From: Trametopsis cervina
Lineage: Eukaryota; Basidiomycota; Agaricomycetes; Polyporales; Irpicaceae
Assembly (NCBI GenBank): GCA_022385755.1
Contig: MU278349.1
Location: 1,736,001-1,800,000, forward strand
DNA length: 64,000 nucleotides
Reading direction: 5' to 3'
Position numbers and translations under genes: made by a program. Positions 1 through 11,738 of this stretch are shown here, in pieces. Under the pieces are notes generated by a model that was not told the DNA's origin, did not search any database, and saw nothing but the letters and a program-made list of their open reading frames with translations. Each line of letters begins with the position of its first letter. The first letter of the stretch is position 1.

Positions 1-1807
1 CGGGCGATCTGGTCTGCGTTGTGCCCTGGCGTGACGGTGAAGCGGAGACGCTCCTCACCGCGCGCGACAGTCGGGTAATTGATAGCCTGGACGTAGACGT
101 TGTACTTGGAGAGTAGGTTGTCGGAAGCGAGTTTCGTGAGACCGGGATCGCCGACGAGGACGGGGACGATGTGCGAAGGACCAGGGACGACGGGGATATC
201 GAGAGCTTCGAAGCGTGATTTGAGGTCGCGGACGTTAACCTGCTTCAATTGACGATCTCCGAGGTATTCGCGCTGGTAGGAGATACTAGCGCGAGCACCG
301 GCCATGTTGACGGGGGGAAGCGAGGTAGTGAAGATGAAACCAGAAGCGTAAGACCTGACCATGTCGACCATATCGGTTGAGCCCGCGATATAACCACCAA
401 TACCACCGTAAGCCTTGCCCAGGGTGCCTATAGGCCACGGCAAAACAGACTTAGCCTCTGCAGATCATTTCATTTTCCGTGTGAAACTCACCACTTATGA
501 TGTCAACGCGATCCATGACAGAGCCCTTGATAGGCTCGGGGTTCTTTCCAGCGGCCTTCTGAGCATCCCAGTCGAGGTGCTCAGCGACACCAGCACCGTG
601 GGGTCCGTAAAGACCAACAGCGTGCACCTCGTCGAGGAAAGTGAGCGCGCCGTACTTCTCAGCGAGATCGCAGATTTCGGAGATGGGCCCGATGCTGCCA
701 CACATGGAGTAGACGCTCTCAAAGGCAATGATCTTCGGCGTCTCTTTCGGGTACTGAGCAAGCTTCATCTCGAGGTCCTCCAAATCGTTGTGGTTAAATA
801 TAACTCGCTTTGCGCCAGAGTGACGCATGCCAACGATCATAGAGGCGTGGTTCATCGAGTCGGAAAAGTAGACACAGCCCGGGAGCTTCGCGCCCAGGGT
901 ACCGAGAGTTGCGTCGTTCGCGACATAGCACGACGAGAAGACAAGAGCGGAGGGCTTGCGGTGAAGCTGCGAAAGCTCTTCCTCGAGTGCGAGATGCATC
1001 CCAGTATTGCCCGCGATGTTCCTGGTACCACCAGCACCGTGACCATACATGTTCAAGGTGCGGCTGTAAGGCACGAAAAATTTGACACGTCAGCATCAAA
1101 TGCCCACTGGTACACTGCGCAGTTGAAGTTACGCACTGCATGGTCTCGAGGACAACGGGGTTGTTGCCCATGCCCAAGTAATCATTGGCGCACCAAACCT
1201 CCACTTCATCCTTGACGTTCCCGGTGTGAGCGACGGGGAATTTGTCGGCTTTACGATTGATGTTGGTAAAGTAGCGATAGGAAGCGTCCTTGTGCTTCGC
1301 CTCGAGCTGGTCAACGTAAAACTTCTCGTAGTCGAACCCGCCGGGGACAGGGGCCTTCTTAGCGCTGTCGGCGTGGGCGGTCTTGCCAGCGTGGAATGGG
1401 CAACCAGCGGCAGTGGCAGCCTGGGAAGAGGAGGCTTTCGCAGCATGCTCCTTAGCCTTGGCCTTGGCAAGCTCTTCAGCAACGCGAGCGGCAGCAATAG
1501 CCTTAGACGCATGAGGGCACTTCTGGATGTCACCGGAGTGAGGGTCTGCGGTAATGCCCTTCTGGTCGTGAATTTTCTGGACCTCGGCGCTGCCGGCGAT
1601 GCTAGCGTAGTTGGCAACGATCTGGCCGGAGCGGGTCTGCAGAGCAGGGCCCATGACGGGGCATCCCGTAGCCTTCACGGTGAGCTTGGAAAGAGAGGGG
1701 TAACGAGGGGACGCCTTGGTGTATAGCGTCCTCAGCGTCTGCTGCTTGGTGCGCGCGAGATAGGGGCACGAGGCCTTGAACTTTGTGATGGAAGACAACT
1801 TGTCCAT
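1..1807 (-). CDS. HEM1: 5-aminolevulinate synthase, mitochondrial (3' end beyond window)
   Basis: This enzyme condenses glycine with succinyl-CoA in the mitochondrial matrix, the first step of heme synthesis. Exons read 1137-1807, 492-1063 and 1-427, with introns of 73 and 64 nt; the end of the gene lies outside the window. The start at 1807 gives a presequence rich in K, S and T. The catalytic core shows the [14 protein letters not shown] segment, the [12 protein letters not shown] segment and the TLGKAYGG segment with the PLP-binding lysine. The first 140 residues carry four Cys-Pro pairs (C14, C49, C97, C136), the form of heme-regulatory motifs that in other ALAS proteins let heme block import or activity. 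An 800-nt open frame on the opposite strand is a codon shadow. Confidence 0.96.
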
Positions 1808-2498
1808 CGCTGTGTCGGACGACGAGAACGAGCTCGGGAGTGTACGACGACTGGAGGGGTCGTTGGGGGGTAAATGGGTGTGTCGGGATTGGGTGTGACC
1901 TCTTATGGGAAGGGCTTTTATTAAGAGACGCGTGACATTTGAAACCCGGGTTGGGCTCGACGCGTGATTGGTGATGGGCACAGTGTGATTGGCCGAGTAG
2001 GGGCTTCACGCGGGTTCGGATACTCGCTCACCGACTACACCCGCTCGTAGAATACTCACAGTTTACTCACTCACCGTGTATTACGCTCTCACACACAGCG
2101 CTGAGTCTCTCTTGTTGACAAGAATAATGTGGCGGACCGAATAAATAGAATGGTTGGCCAGCTTTCGAGCAATTGCTTATCCTTCAGCTCTCGTAAATAC
2201 CGAAGTTCCGTCGAGGTACATCAGAATTGACAAAGCATGCAGGCTACGTTTCGTACTTTGGTGCGTTCTAACCGCATCAACGAAGGTAGCTGACAATGCA
2301 GAGGTCACGACCCACAAAACATGGTGTGCTTAAGCTGGCAATTTCCAAGCCTCTCTGCATTCATACAAGCGCATTTGATAATAGATCTAGCAAAATATCC
2401 GTACTTCAGGGCCATTCGGTAAGATAAAAACGAGCCAAGGATAATTTTAGGAGGACGTGCGAAAATACCCCGCATCCTCTGCACGAGCCCACCTACTA
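1808..2498. other. Intergenic: HEM1 promoter and ARG8 3' region
   Basis: About 690 bp between the HEM1 start and the ARG8 stop, both genes being on the minus strand. It should hold the HEM1 promoter and 5' leader and the ARG8 3' untranslated region. I see no coding frame with splice support and no repeat. Confidence 0.5.
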
Positions 2499-4445
2499 TT
2501 ACGCCGATTTCTGTGCCACACTCAGGCAGCTCTCTAGCACATCCACGGCCACGTCCACCTCCGCCCGCGAAATATTCAGGCTGGGAATGATTCTCACGGC
2601 ATCGCTACCCGCCGTCAGCAACAGCAGCCCGCGTTCCCTCGCCATTCCCACCAACGCTCCCGGCTCGACCTTGCTCCTGAGGCCCAACCCAAGAATAAGC
2701 CCCCGTCCCCGCACCTCTGGCTCCAGGATCTCAGGGAACCATTTCGTCAATTGGGCGAGCCGGCTGTGCAAATATGCGCTCGTTTCCGCTACGCTGGCAA
2801 CGAATGAGGGCTCGGATACCCGTGACAATACGTGGAAGCCTAGGGCGCATGAGAGCGGCGAGCCTCCGAACGTCGTACCATGCGTGCCTGCATCATCATC
2901 ATTATCATCAGCATGACTGCGCGCGGTATGAAATGGTAGTCGGCTGTTACTCACCGACGGTCATAGCCTCTGCGACACTGTCGCGCATGAGAACCGCCCC
3001 AATAGGGAATCCATTTGCTAACGGTTTGGCCATTGTGACAACATCAGGATGGCATTCCGCAGGTAATGCTGAGTGCGCCCAAATCTTTCCAGTCCTGTAC
3101 AGGCCGCACTACAGGAGACCGCATCTCATCAGCCTCCGAACAGATGCCAAACTGTAATCTTACCTGAACTTCATCATAAATGAGCACTGCACCAGTCTGA
3201 TCGCACCGCTGTCGGAGCGCCTGCAAAAATTCCGCAGAGGCGGAGAAGATTCCACCTTCGCCCTGGATAGGCTCTAAGATAACCGCACACGTCTTGTCGC
3301 TGACAAGCCTCTCAACGTCCTCCATGACGTTTAGCTTGCCCACCCTCACGCCGGGAATAAGGGGTGCAAACGGCTTCTGGTACTTTGGATTCGACGTCAC
3401 GCTGAGTGCACCCATCGACCGTCCGTGGAACGCGTTTTCAAAGCAGACGATTTCGAACTTGTCCATCGCCGCATCGTCCCATGCCTTTCCAGTTTTCTGT
3501 GCCCAACGGCCCTTCCCAACTTTCCTGGCTATCTTCAGCGCACCCTCATTGGCTTCTGTACCGGAATTAGCAAAGAAAACCTTTGCACTGCTGCTGGCAG
3601 AAGAAGTGCCGGGTTCCCATCCCAAACCACCGTCCCGCTGCGTGAGAGTGATAAGCAGCTCAGCGAGCTTGCCGCTCCATTGGTGGTGGTACAAGTTACT
3701 TGAGTGCAGTATCTTCCCAGCTTCCTCTGACATGACCTGGCAGAATCGTAGTTAGCGTAGGCCCAGACATGAGGCGACCAGTGAACGAAGGAGAATTTGT
3801 TCCTTTTGCCGATGCTTTGAATAGATTACATTGTGACCCTGTGTTTTGGTGCAGCATCCCCGCAAGCCGGGAAGGCACCGCTCCCACCTATGCGAGAACA
3901 TCGAGGTATGGCACGCAGAAGAGGCCAGACCTTCTCGCATGGTATACAAAGCAGGTCATCAGACACGACCGCCCATGGTCACCAGTCCTCCGCTTCTCTT
4001 CCTGAGATTACAAGCCGGAAACCATGCACTCACCTTGACGAACTCATCATCGGCATGACCCAGTGCATTCACCGCAATCCCAGCGCTGAAGTCCAGATAC
4101 CTGTTCCCGTCTGTGTCCCACACATACGCCCCCTTGCCATGGCTCAGCACAAAGTTGGGGCGGGCATACACGGGCAGGAGATATTTGTTCGCTTTTTCAA
4201 TATAGGCTGCGGCGGAGGCAGAGGGCGCGGACGGCGTGGGGTGCGTTACGTCCGTGTATTTTGTCGAGGGACCAGGGTTAGACTGTCGAAGGTTTTATCA
4301 GCCGTTGTAAGCAATTCAGAGTTTGGCAGGGCAGACGTACGACGGACAGTTTGGATGTACTGGACAGCGTGCGGTGTTGCAAGCCTTTGCGTGGCTTCAC
4401 ATGGAGTGCTCGCTGAGCAATGCGGGCAATAGGTGCGGTAGTCAT
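2499..4445 (-). CDS. ARG8: Acetylornithine aminotransferase, mitochondrial
   Basis: A class III PLP aminotransferase that converts N-acetylglutamate semialdehyde to N-acetylornithine in arginine synthesis. Exons read 4341-4445, 4034-4282, 3164-3736, 2955-3108 and 2499-2887. The N-terminus (MTTAPIARIAQRALHVK) looks like a mitochondrial presequence. Family landmarks are YLDFSAGIAVNALGH, NSGTEANEGALKIAR, the ILEPIQGEGG segment, the LIYDEVQCGLGRTGK segment in which the Asp binds PLP, and TMAKPLANGFPIGA with the Schiff-base lysine. In the third of these the expected second Gly is Tyr in the genomic reading (C-G-L-Y-R-T-G). Intron 2 is 297 nt, far longer than its neighbours, and intron 4 carries a short CAT-type repeat near its 3' end. 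Confidence 0.95.
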
Positions 4446-5032
4446 TCTATACTTCTAGTCGTTTCGTTCTTGGTATCCAAATTTGTTATACTCCTGTCTG
4501 TGGTTGAGCAAGAGTTCTGAGAATGTGGCGGCGGGGTCCTGCAGCTCAACGTCAACCTGGAGCTGACTTGGGGGCTGGAACAGAAAGGTCGACTGCCGTG
4601 AAGATGGAGGTAGAGAAAAACGTCGGCGAGGTGCCAGGCACCAACGAGCTAAGGGTTAGTGGTAGTGGTCGAGTCATGATCATCGAGGCTGGTCGCAAGT
4701 TTTCATGGCGCTACGGATGGAACGCCGCTTGTTCTATACTAAGCAGGAATCGAAGTATGCATGTATAGCAGAGAAGAGTATTTCGGTGCATGCTCGGAGT
4801 GAGCGCATTATGCCTTACGCGCGGTTTTCATAGCATTGCGAGCATGAAACGCTCTCGACCGTCGAAACACCGTATATTTTCGGCAAGAAAGCATGGCAAT
4901 GAATACATGGATGTATCACGACATACACATGGGTGAAACAAAGTGTGTAAAACATCCGTCAAGAGGATACATACATAGGGACGAGAAGCCCTTTATTAGA
5001 GTTTCAAGACACTCGTTGCACCTGTGCCGTGT
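4446..5032. other. Intergenic: ARG8 promoter and CWF21 3' region
   Basis: About 590 bp between two minus-strand genes. A plus-strand open frame at 4523-4768 has no family resemblance and no splice support. I see nothing else of note. Confidence 0.4.
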
Positions 5033-6379
5033 TCAATCCCTGCTTCGGCTGCGACTTCCGCTCGACCTGCTGCTGACCGACATGGAAGAATCAGAGCGCG
5101 AAGACCGGGACGCAGACCGAGATCGACCACGGCGAGCATCGCGCGCAGGAGGAGAAGCAGACCGCGAATCGTTTCGCCCTCCCCGTGGAGCACCACGCAC
5201 GCTCCGCACAGGCGAACGCGACGGAGAGCGTGAAGGGGACCTCCGGCGGTCCCGCTCTTTCCCAAGGTCGCTTGTATGTCTGGGATGGGGAGGCGGGGAA
5301 CCGGATACACCTCGTGCAGTGCGTGACGGGGGCTCTACAGAGCCTGAGCGGCGGTATCTGGCAGGTGGGGACGGTGAGCGCGATGTGAAACGACGGCGCG
5401 CACGCGGGGGAGGGGAGGGGGACCGTGATGAACGGCGTCGTCGTCTATCTGGATGAATGGGAGATGGTGAGCGAGAGCGGGGCGGTCCGCGTGGTTCACG
5501 ATCTCTGTCGTTGTCTCGGATATGAGGTGGAGGTGCACGGCGAGGAGGGCTCCTGCTACGTCTGTCGCGGTAATCTCTCTCCCGTTCCTTTTCCCTGACA
5601 CGACCAGGCGGGGGTGGAGGTGGCGGCATACGCTCCTTCTCTCTGCCTCCCTCATCTCTTTCCCGTCTCCTCTTATCTTCCTCTCTCCGCCTTAACCTAT
5701 CGCGCTCCTTCTTCTCCGCCTCCCATTTCTCTTTCTGTGCTAACATTTTTGCCCGTTCTTCCTCTCGCTGCCTGTCCCTCTCTTCTCGTTCCGCCATCCT
5801 GCGCTGCTTAATTTCCTCCTGCTTCTCTCTGTCAAACGCTTCGCCCTCGGTATAGTCACTGCGAGTCCCAAGGGCCTTCGCCATCTTGCTGAGTTCCTCC
5901 TTCTTAGCAGCAGCTATACCGTGTCTGTCAGAAGGTCTGAGGTTCCGTACATCGGGAGCCATAGTAGCGAGGTTAGCTAGAAGCTTTGCGCGGAGCGCAC
6001 TAACTTCCTCCTCGATTTTGTCTTCGTCCACACTGTCAGAAAAAGCAATAAGCGTTCGCCACAATGCATTCAGACAGCTGGCAGCCACACTCACCCCTTG
6101 TCCTCCAACTCAAGCTGCAGCTCCAAGCACTTCACTTCTACCTTACGTTTCTTCTCGTGCTCAAGAATAGCAGCGTCTGGTTCCCTGTGCTTCGGCGGAG
6201 CGACATCCCAAGCGGCAGCTCGGTCTGCAGCCGTCTCATGGTTCCGCAGAACGGACATATTGCGAACGACGTAGCCATTTGTACCACTGAAAGAGATTCG
6301 GGTCAGCTCAGCGGGCGACGAAAGACAGCGCAGGTGCACACCTTCCACGTGGGGTCGTCAATCCAATGCCGTTATACAT
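5033..6379 (-). CDS. CWF21: Spliceosomal protein of the Cwf21/SRRM2 family
   Basis: Exons 6342-6379, 6095-6286 and 5033-6032 give 409 residues. The N-terminus MYNGIGLTTPRGSGTNGYV is the near-invariant start of Cwf21/SRRM2 proteins, which sit in the catalytic spliceosome and contact Prp8 and Snu114; it decides the start codon and the first 55-nt intron. A helical cwf21-type domain follows (about residues 90-125, with VDEDKIEEEVSALRAKLL). After it comes a long charged helix rich in E, K and R, a run of seven prolines, and an RS tail of about 170 residues with SRSPSP blocks. The short yeast protein lacks such a tail, so this form is closer to animal SRRM2. Nuclear location is expected. Confidence 0.93.
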
Positions 6380-6636
6380 ACTGGCCGATTGGAGGTGAGC
6401 AAACAACAGCTGTATCGTATTGGTGCTGTAGACGAGTACGGTGGGGATTTGCCGCTCAATCAGAATTCACATCACGTGAATGGCGCATCAATTTCCTAAT
6501 AAGGCGCGCGACGCGTTTGTGGCGCCACCACGGTGAGCATTTGACCTCCAGAATACTACAATACATAAATGTCCCCGCATGTACAAGCGTAGGTGCGCAC
6601 AATAGCCCACACACTATGAACATTATTATCGTTAGG

Positions 6637-7781
6637 CTAAACTTTCCACCTCTTCCTCCGATAACTGGTTACCTCCCAATTGACCACCGCGCCGAGGATC
6701 TCTCCGTCACCATTATCCTCGGGGGTATCCTCTGTGGCCTCTAATAGGTGTTTAAGAGACTCTTGCACCAAACCTGAAGTTTTGAGTTTCTTCTCTAGGG
6801 AAGGAAGCGCTGCTTTCTTGGGAGGCGCAATCTGCGGACCAATAAGATACACTTGAGCATAAGAAATCCACAATACGTACCGGCGTGCGCAGATAGGTAT
6901 GTTTTGGAGGCAGCGGGGGGAGGTAATACGGATGCGACCGTAGCGTAGCAGGGACAAGTGGGGAGGTTCCCTCGTCATCAGATGGCAGTAACTCGGGAGA
7001 GGGTGAGCGTGAAGGGGGTTGAACTAGTTGAGGTATGACCTCCATGTCGTCTGTATCTGGTGGAAGTGACACTTGAGCGGGGGTGCAGTCAACCCAGCAG
7101 AAGCACATACCTCGTCTTCTCTTTCTTGAGGCCACCTCTATACGATGTAGCTCGTTCGTTGAGTAGGCTATCTCTTCGCATGCAAGCATGAGATCCGTCA
7201 CGATAGGGTTTGAGCGATTAGCCAAGTTTCCGTAGTCGTGCGCGAGTCTGAAGATACGTTCTACGACTGCATATGTCCCGAGAAGAGTTGTCTGATTAGC
7301 TGCAAGGAATAGGCACGTGTACCCATGCGTACTCACACGTTACCATCTCCTTCTCCAGTCTGTCCACTGTCTGCGACTGAGCAGCTGCAAAGCCGGCCCC
7401 CTTGAGCTCAAACGAGATAAGCTTCTGGATCGACCGACTAGCGACATCCGGTGTGACGTCTGCTACATCGGGTGCACTTGGTGTCTCGGGAGGAGGCGAC
7501 TGCGACTTTATTGCCACATTTCCCGCTGGATATGGAGCACTGAAATACGTCGATTGAGTCTGCGGGTACTGCACGGGGTACTGGACTGGTGTAGATGGCG
7601 ATGGAGTATATGTCTGCTGCTGCGATGCAAACGGAGTAGGGTACGCCTGTGCAGCATAGCCCGTCGACATGCCCGGCCACTTGCGCTTGGTGGCTGCGAT
7701 ACCTGCGTGAGTTGAGCGGAGCGCACAACACGCGCGGGTTCGAGGAATTCGGTAGAAGGCGCCTGATTTCACATGGCTCAT
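6637..7781 (-). CDS. TAF8: TFIID subunit TAF8 (bromodomain-associated histone fold)
   Basis: Exons 7337-7781, 7111-7299, 6881-7071 and 6637-6831 give 339 residues. A Pro/Tyr/Gln-rich N-terminal part is followed by a bromodomain-associated histone fold (about residues 115-190; ISFELKGAGFAAAQ, later NPIVTDLMLACEE) that in TAF8 pairs with TAF10. The C-terminal LPPLPPKHTYLRTP segment is the TAF8 C-terminal signature. Two introns are unusually short if modelled correctly: 37 nt at 7300-7336 and 39 nt at 7072-7110. The second keeps frame if retained. The first could instead be a 53-nt intron starting at GTAACG. The start at 7781 is the first ATG in frame; a later Met at about 7670 is possible. Confidence 0.8.
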
Positions 7782-7928
7782 TAGTGATCCTCTCAGGAGT
7801 GACTAGTACACAGTCCAATTATGCATCCGGTGCCGTAGTGCTAATCTATCTCTTTACTTTCATTATTCGTGATACCCCAGTCTTTCTCTACACCTCCAGC
7901 ACTCGTATCGAGCCAGATTCTACACACT
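7782..7928. promoter_or_regulatory. Shared promoter interval between TAF8 and FMN1
   Basis: The two start codons are only 147 bp apart and face away from each other, so both promoters must lie here or overlap the genes. No clear TATA box was picked out. Confidence 0.5.
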
Positions 7929-8717
7929 ATGACAGTCACAAAGGCGATCGTAGAAACCGCGGCGGAGGCTGCTCTGCACGAACGCCCACCCGCACCGATA
8001 TCGAAGGATGTCTCTCGCTCTCATAGACCAGATATCGTCGGTCCTGACGCACCAGAGCCTCCTTTCCCAATTGTTCTCTCAGGAGTGGTTGAACGTGGAT
8101 TTGGAAGAGGGGGGAAAGATCTGGGATGCCCAACAGGTGCGCAGTACTGCTGATTCATGTCTTATCGCCGTCCCTCACGCTGACGGTCGCTATCCCCCTT
8201 CCACAGCAAATCTACCTGATGAATCGCTCCCCGTGATGAGTGAAGTCACACAGACTGGTGTCTACTATGGATATGCACAAGTGGCGCCGACTAGGGACGG
8301 AGAGAGTCCGTTGAACGAGGAAGACGTCGTTGTTCACCCCATGGTGATGAGCCTCGGATGGAACCCATTCTACAAGAACAAGCAGCTAACTGCGGTCAGT
8401 ACCTACCACCCTTACATGATGATCTGACTGAAGTCCCACCATAGGAGATTCACCTTATGCACAACTTTCAACGAGACTTCTACGGACATCACATGACAGC
8501 TATAGTCTTGGGATACATACGTCCAGAGCTCGACTATGTATCAAGAGGTTTGTTGCCGGTATGCCTTCGTTGATATTCAATGCTAACAATCGCTCTCGCA
8601 GAGGCTTTGATCGAAGATATAGAAACAGACAAGCGCGTGGCCTTAAACTGTCTTGCTCGGCCTCACTATGAGGCCTTCAAGCAAGATAAAGTATTCACCG
8701 GACAACCCAAGCTGTAG
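7929..8717 (+). CDS. FMN1: Riboflavin kinase
   Basis: The enzyme phosphorylates riboflavin to FMN. Exons 7929-8136, 8207-8394, 8445-8547 and 8602-8717 give 204 residues. The flavokinase barrel shows [17 protein letters not shown], the nucleotide-binding segment with its PTAN motif, which is recovered only by removing the first intron. The ligand loop GVYYGYAQV and the [12 protein letters not shown] and EIHLMHNF segments follow. The size matches stand-alone eukaryotic riboflavin kinases with no FAD synthetase part. An in-frame ATG at 7869 would add 20 residues without family character, so 7929 is preferred. Confidence 0.94.
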
Positions 8718-8824
8718 CATAGTAACATAGATTTTATAGACAGTAGACTCACTCCCCTTTAGCTTCATGGCTCTGCATTAGACATACCAACGTGATAATG
8801 GTACTATTCATGAGTTTACTTCAT

Positions 8825-8915
8825 GGCAAGATGGCCGAGCGGTCTAAGGCGCTACGTTCAGGTGAATTGTACCTCGTAGTCCGAAAGGGCGTGGGTTCGA
8901 ATCCCACTCTTGTCA
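8825..8915 (+). tRNA. tRNA-Leu(CAG) with an 11-nt intron
   Basis: A cloverleaf can be drawn by hand. The acceptor is GGCAAGA with TCTTGTC (one G-U pair) and discriminator A. The D arm is GCCGAGC...GGC and the anticodon stem is CTACG/CGTAG. The T arm is GTGGG-TTCGAAT-CCCAC. An extended 11-nt variable arm marks a class II tRNA. The anticodon loop is 18 nt instead of 7, which places CAG at 8859-8861 and an 11-nt intron at about 8863-8873, just 3' of position 37 as in nuclear tRNA introns. Confidence 0.93.
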
Positions 8916-9116
8916 ATGAAGTACTTTTTGGCGTGGTGCAGTCAAGGGTGGTGGAAGCAAACAAGACCTTTTGCAAATCCTTCTTTACTCAAGAGACAGT
9001 GGAATCTTGCATTGATACATGTTACAACCATTATCATCTATACCCTAGGAAGTATTTAATTATGACCCCAATATAGCGAGGAGATGCCGTGACGTAGATA
9101 TGGTCTGCCAGGTCTA

Positions 9117-11491
9117 CTAAGACGAACCAGTCTTACGCCGTGCGGATCTGCGAAGCACAGGAGCTTGACTTGCAGTAGACTGAGGATCGAGTTGCGCGTC
9201 GGAGCGCGGAGGTAGCTCGCTCTGTCCATTCGCTTCATCCGTATTGTTAGCCTCTATGCGCTTCTTTTTCGATGCAGGTTCTTCAACAAGCTCTTCACCC
9301 GCTTGCAGACGTTTCCTTGGTCGGCCGCGGCCGCGTTTCTGCGGGATAGGCTCGCTTTGGGGAGCATCGTCGGCCGTGTTAGCGGTTGGTGGGACGGTTG
9401 GTTGTGTATCGGTGATTGTACTGTCGACCAGTTTTTCTGGCGGATCTGTCCCTTTTGGAGGAGCCTGAGATGCCTTCCCCCGCAGTCTTGGTCTCGGTTT
9501 GGGCTTGGGTCTTGGTTCAGACGGTGTGACCGCAGCGTCATGTTGCTCTCGTAGAGAACTCGATTCTCCTTGTGCATCTTCGGTTGTCGTCTTTTTGGTG
9601 GCCGCAGCCTTTTTGCGCGGGCGAGGTTTGACTGCCGGCCGATTGGGCGCAGGAGTATCAGACTGAGCGCTGGGTTCCGACCCTTCGTCCACAGGTAGAG
9701 CAGGATCCTTTTGAGGTTCGATCGGGTTTTTGTTGCTACGACGGGCTGTTTTGGTGGTTCGTGGCTTCGAAGGTCCTGCAATCGGCTGTTCACCGGTCGG
9801 CACGGGTGCATTGGCGTGCGTGGACGAAGCTGCACTGGCCTTCGCCTTTCGTTTTATCAATAATAAGTACCGGCCTCGACACTATAAGATGCAACGAGCG
9901 GACATGAGCAGACATACGCGCAGAGCCACGGTGCACCTACCGAGTCGTTTGGCCGCCCAACGGTTTTACTGATATCTTTCCACTTCGGCCCACCCACGCG
10001 CTCATACGTCTCCACCAACAGCTGGTCCTCCTCGCTCGTCCATGGTCCCTTCGCGCCAGACTTTGACGGGTCTTGCCACCGTTCACGGCACTGCTCGTTC
10101 GTCCGCCCTGGAACCCAGATGCACACATCTACCCAGGATCGTCCGAACACTTCGACTGCCTGCTGGAGCATTGTGTCTTCTTCCGATGTCCATGGGCGAC
10201 GGGTGATTGAGGGGTCCACGGTACGGGCGTACCGATTCTGGCATTGGGAGGCGGTGGCATCCTCTGAGACCTGTCGGGCGACTGTGTTATGTGGTGAGAA
10301 CGGGGAGTAAAAAAACATCGCGCTGTGATGAGACAGACCTTGAAGCCAGTTCTCCATGCCGTAGATTTTGACTGCTTCGAGTAAACGGGCATCCGCTTCG
10401 GCTGTCCAGACGTGGGCCTTGCGCTCAACTGCATGCCGCATGCAGTCAACCGGTGTACGACGTGTCTGTAGAGAAACACCTGGTGAGCTCGGTCAATATA
10501 AGAACCACCTGTTACATACACCCAGTTTCGCCGCGACATCAACCCAGTCGACCTCTCCCTCCTTAGCGTCTCCTACCAGTTGCTTTACACGGTCTGTTTC
10601 TTCCGCGGTCCACGGTTCGTGATTAAATTGCGGATGACGGTCTCCGAGCCAGCGCACCTCGCATTCTTGCGCTGTTCGGTGTATATAGTTGACTCCGGCA
10701 GAAGAAACCTTGGAAATAAATATCCGTTTATAAGATTGCTTACGGAAAGTGGCGGTCTCGTACCTTAGAAGCAATGCGATCCCAGTTGAGTCCCTCTTTG
10801 TTGAGGGTAAAGAAGCCAGTGGGATGTTCGTCTAACGCAACAAACGGTTGTTGTCCCCTGAAAATATACATCTGTCAGGTGAAGTTTCACTGTATCTATA
10901 TCAAACGTACTTTCGTTGCGCCTCGAGTGCCCAAAGTCGATGGTTTTCCGACTGAACAGCGTCCGACAGAGCGTCCAGTTCAGCAGCTTTCACTGTACCA
11001 ATCCATAAGTCTTCCGATGCTATTTTATGGAAGGGGAACATACTAGGATGGATAACGGTAGACTTGAGATATCGGTCACGCCGCGCAGCATCCTCCGCGA
11101 ACGGGCTATCCTACACACAACGCAATAAATTAAATTCACTGATGATAATGGAGCAAAAGAACACAATGCTCGCACCTCAAACACTATTCCACCAGGAACT
11201 GGACCGTCCGCCTTTACAGCGTCCGCTATGACAATCGAGCCGCCAACATCGACGTCGTTGCTGAGGTCGTCTTCTTGAACATCTACCGCGGCCTATCGAC
11301 ACTTCGTGAGTACATGAGAATACAGAAGGAGTGATCAAACTCACAAGCAGTTTATCTACAGTCTCGAGTTCAGCCTCCAGCCGTTCTGTATAAACCTTGA
11401 GAGCGTACTGATGATCCTTATTTGCCGCTGCTACTTTTTGACTAAGTTCCTTGAATGTGGACTGGTCGTTTCTTTGGGATGAAGGTGCCAT
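9117..11491 (-). CDS. Multi-Myb/SANT-repeat DNA-binding protein (SNAPC4-like)
   Basis: Exons 11345-11491, 11176-11292, 10911-11110, 10764-10857, 10520-10708, 10339-10465, 9941-10281 and 9117-9881 give 659 residues. An N-terminal coiled segment is followed by four or more tandem Myb repeats from about residue 180 to 410. They are recognisable by spaced tryptophans and R.....C..R(W/Y) ends, such as WTAEETDRVKQLV, WTAEADARLLEAV, RPWTSEEDTMLQQAV and GPWTSEEDQLLVETY. The C-terminal third is basic and low in complexity, with an AT-hook (KRGRGRPRKR) and a bipartite K/R cluster. The count and spacing of repeats recall SNAPC4, which binds snRNA gene promoters, or fungal Bas1-type factors. The specific target is inferred only. 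Confidence 0.85.
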
Positions 11492-11738
11492 AGTGGTCTC
11501 GTGGCCCGAAGCTCTACTCGCTCTTTTCCTTATCCGTTTGAGACTGACGGGCTTGTGTGGTGGCTATAGCACATTATCGAGTGTGTCCCGCGAAGGTGGC
11601 ACGCGACAGAGCGATCGTACTGAGCGTCACGCCACCACGCCCATCACAAGTGACACTCCGCCCTTCTAACTACCACCACCACCACGGCTACCTCCTCCCT
11701 TCAGCGTAGGTAGTAGTTTCATTGCTACCCACACTACC
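11492..11738. promoter_or_regulatory. Shared promoter interval between the Myb gene and SND2
   Basis: The divergent start codons are 247 bp apart. The part next to SND2 is rich in C/T and ACC repeats, as in many fungal 5' leaders. No specific operator was identified. Confidence 0.4.

Noticed and set aside
415..1215. A 266-codon open frame on the plus strand opposite HEM1
   Set aside because: It is antisense to a strongly conserved enzyme, has no family character and follows from GC-rich codon use on the other strand.
8792..9076. A 94-codon open frame across the tRNA gene
   Set aside because: It is explained by the tRNA-Leu gene and its flanks; the translation has no protein character.
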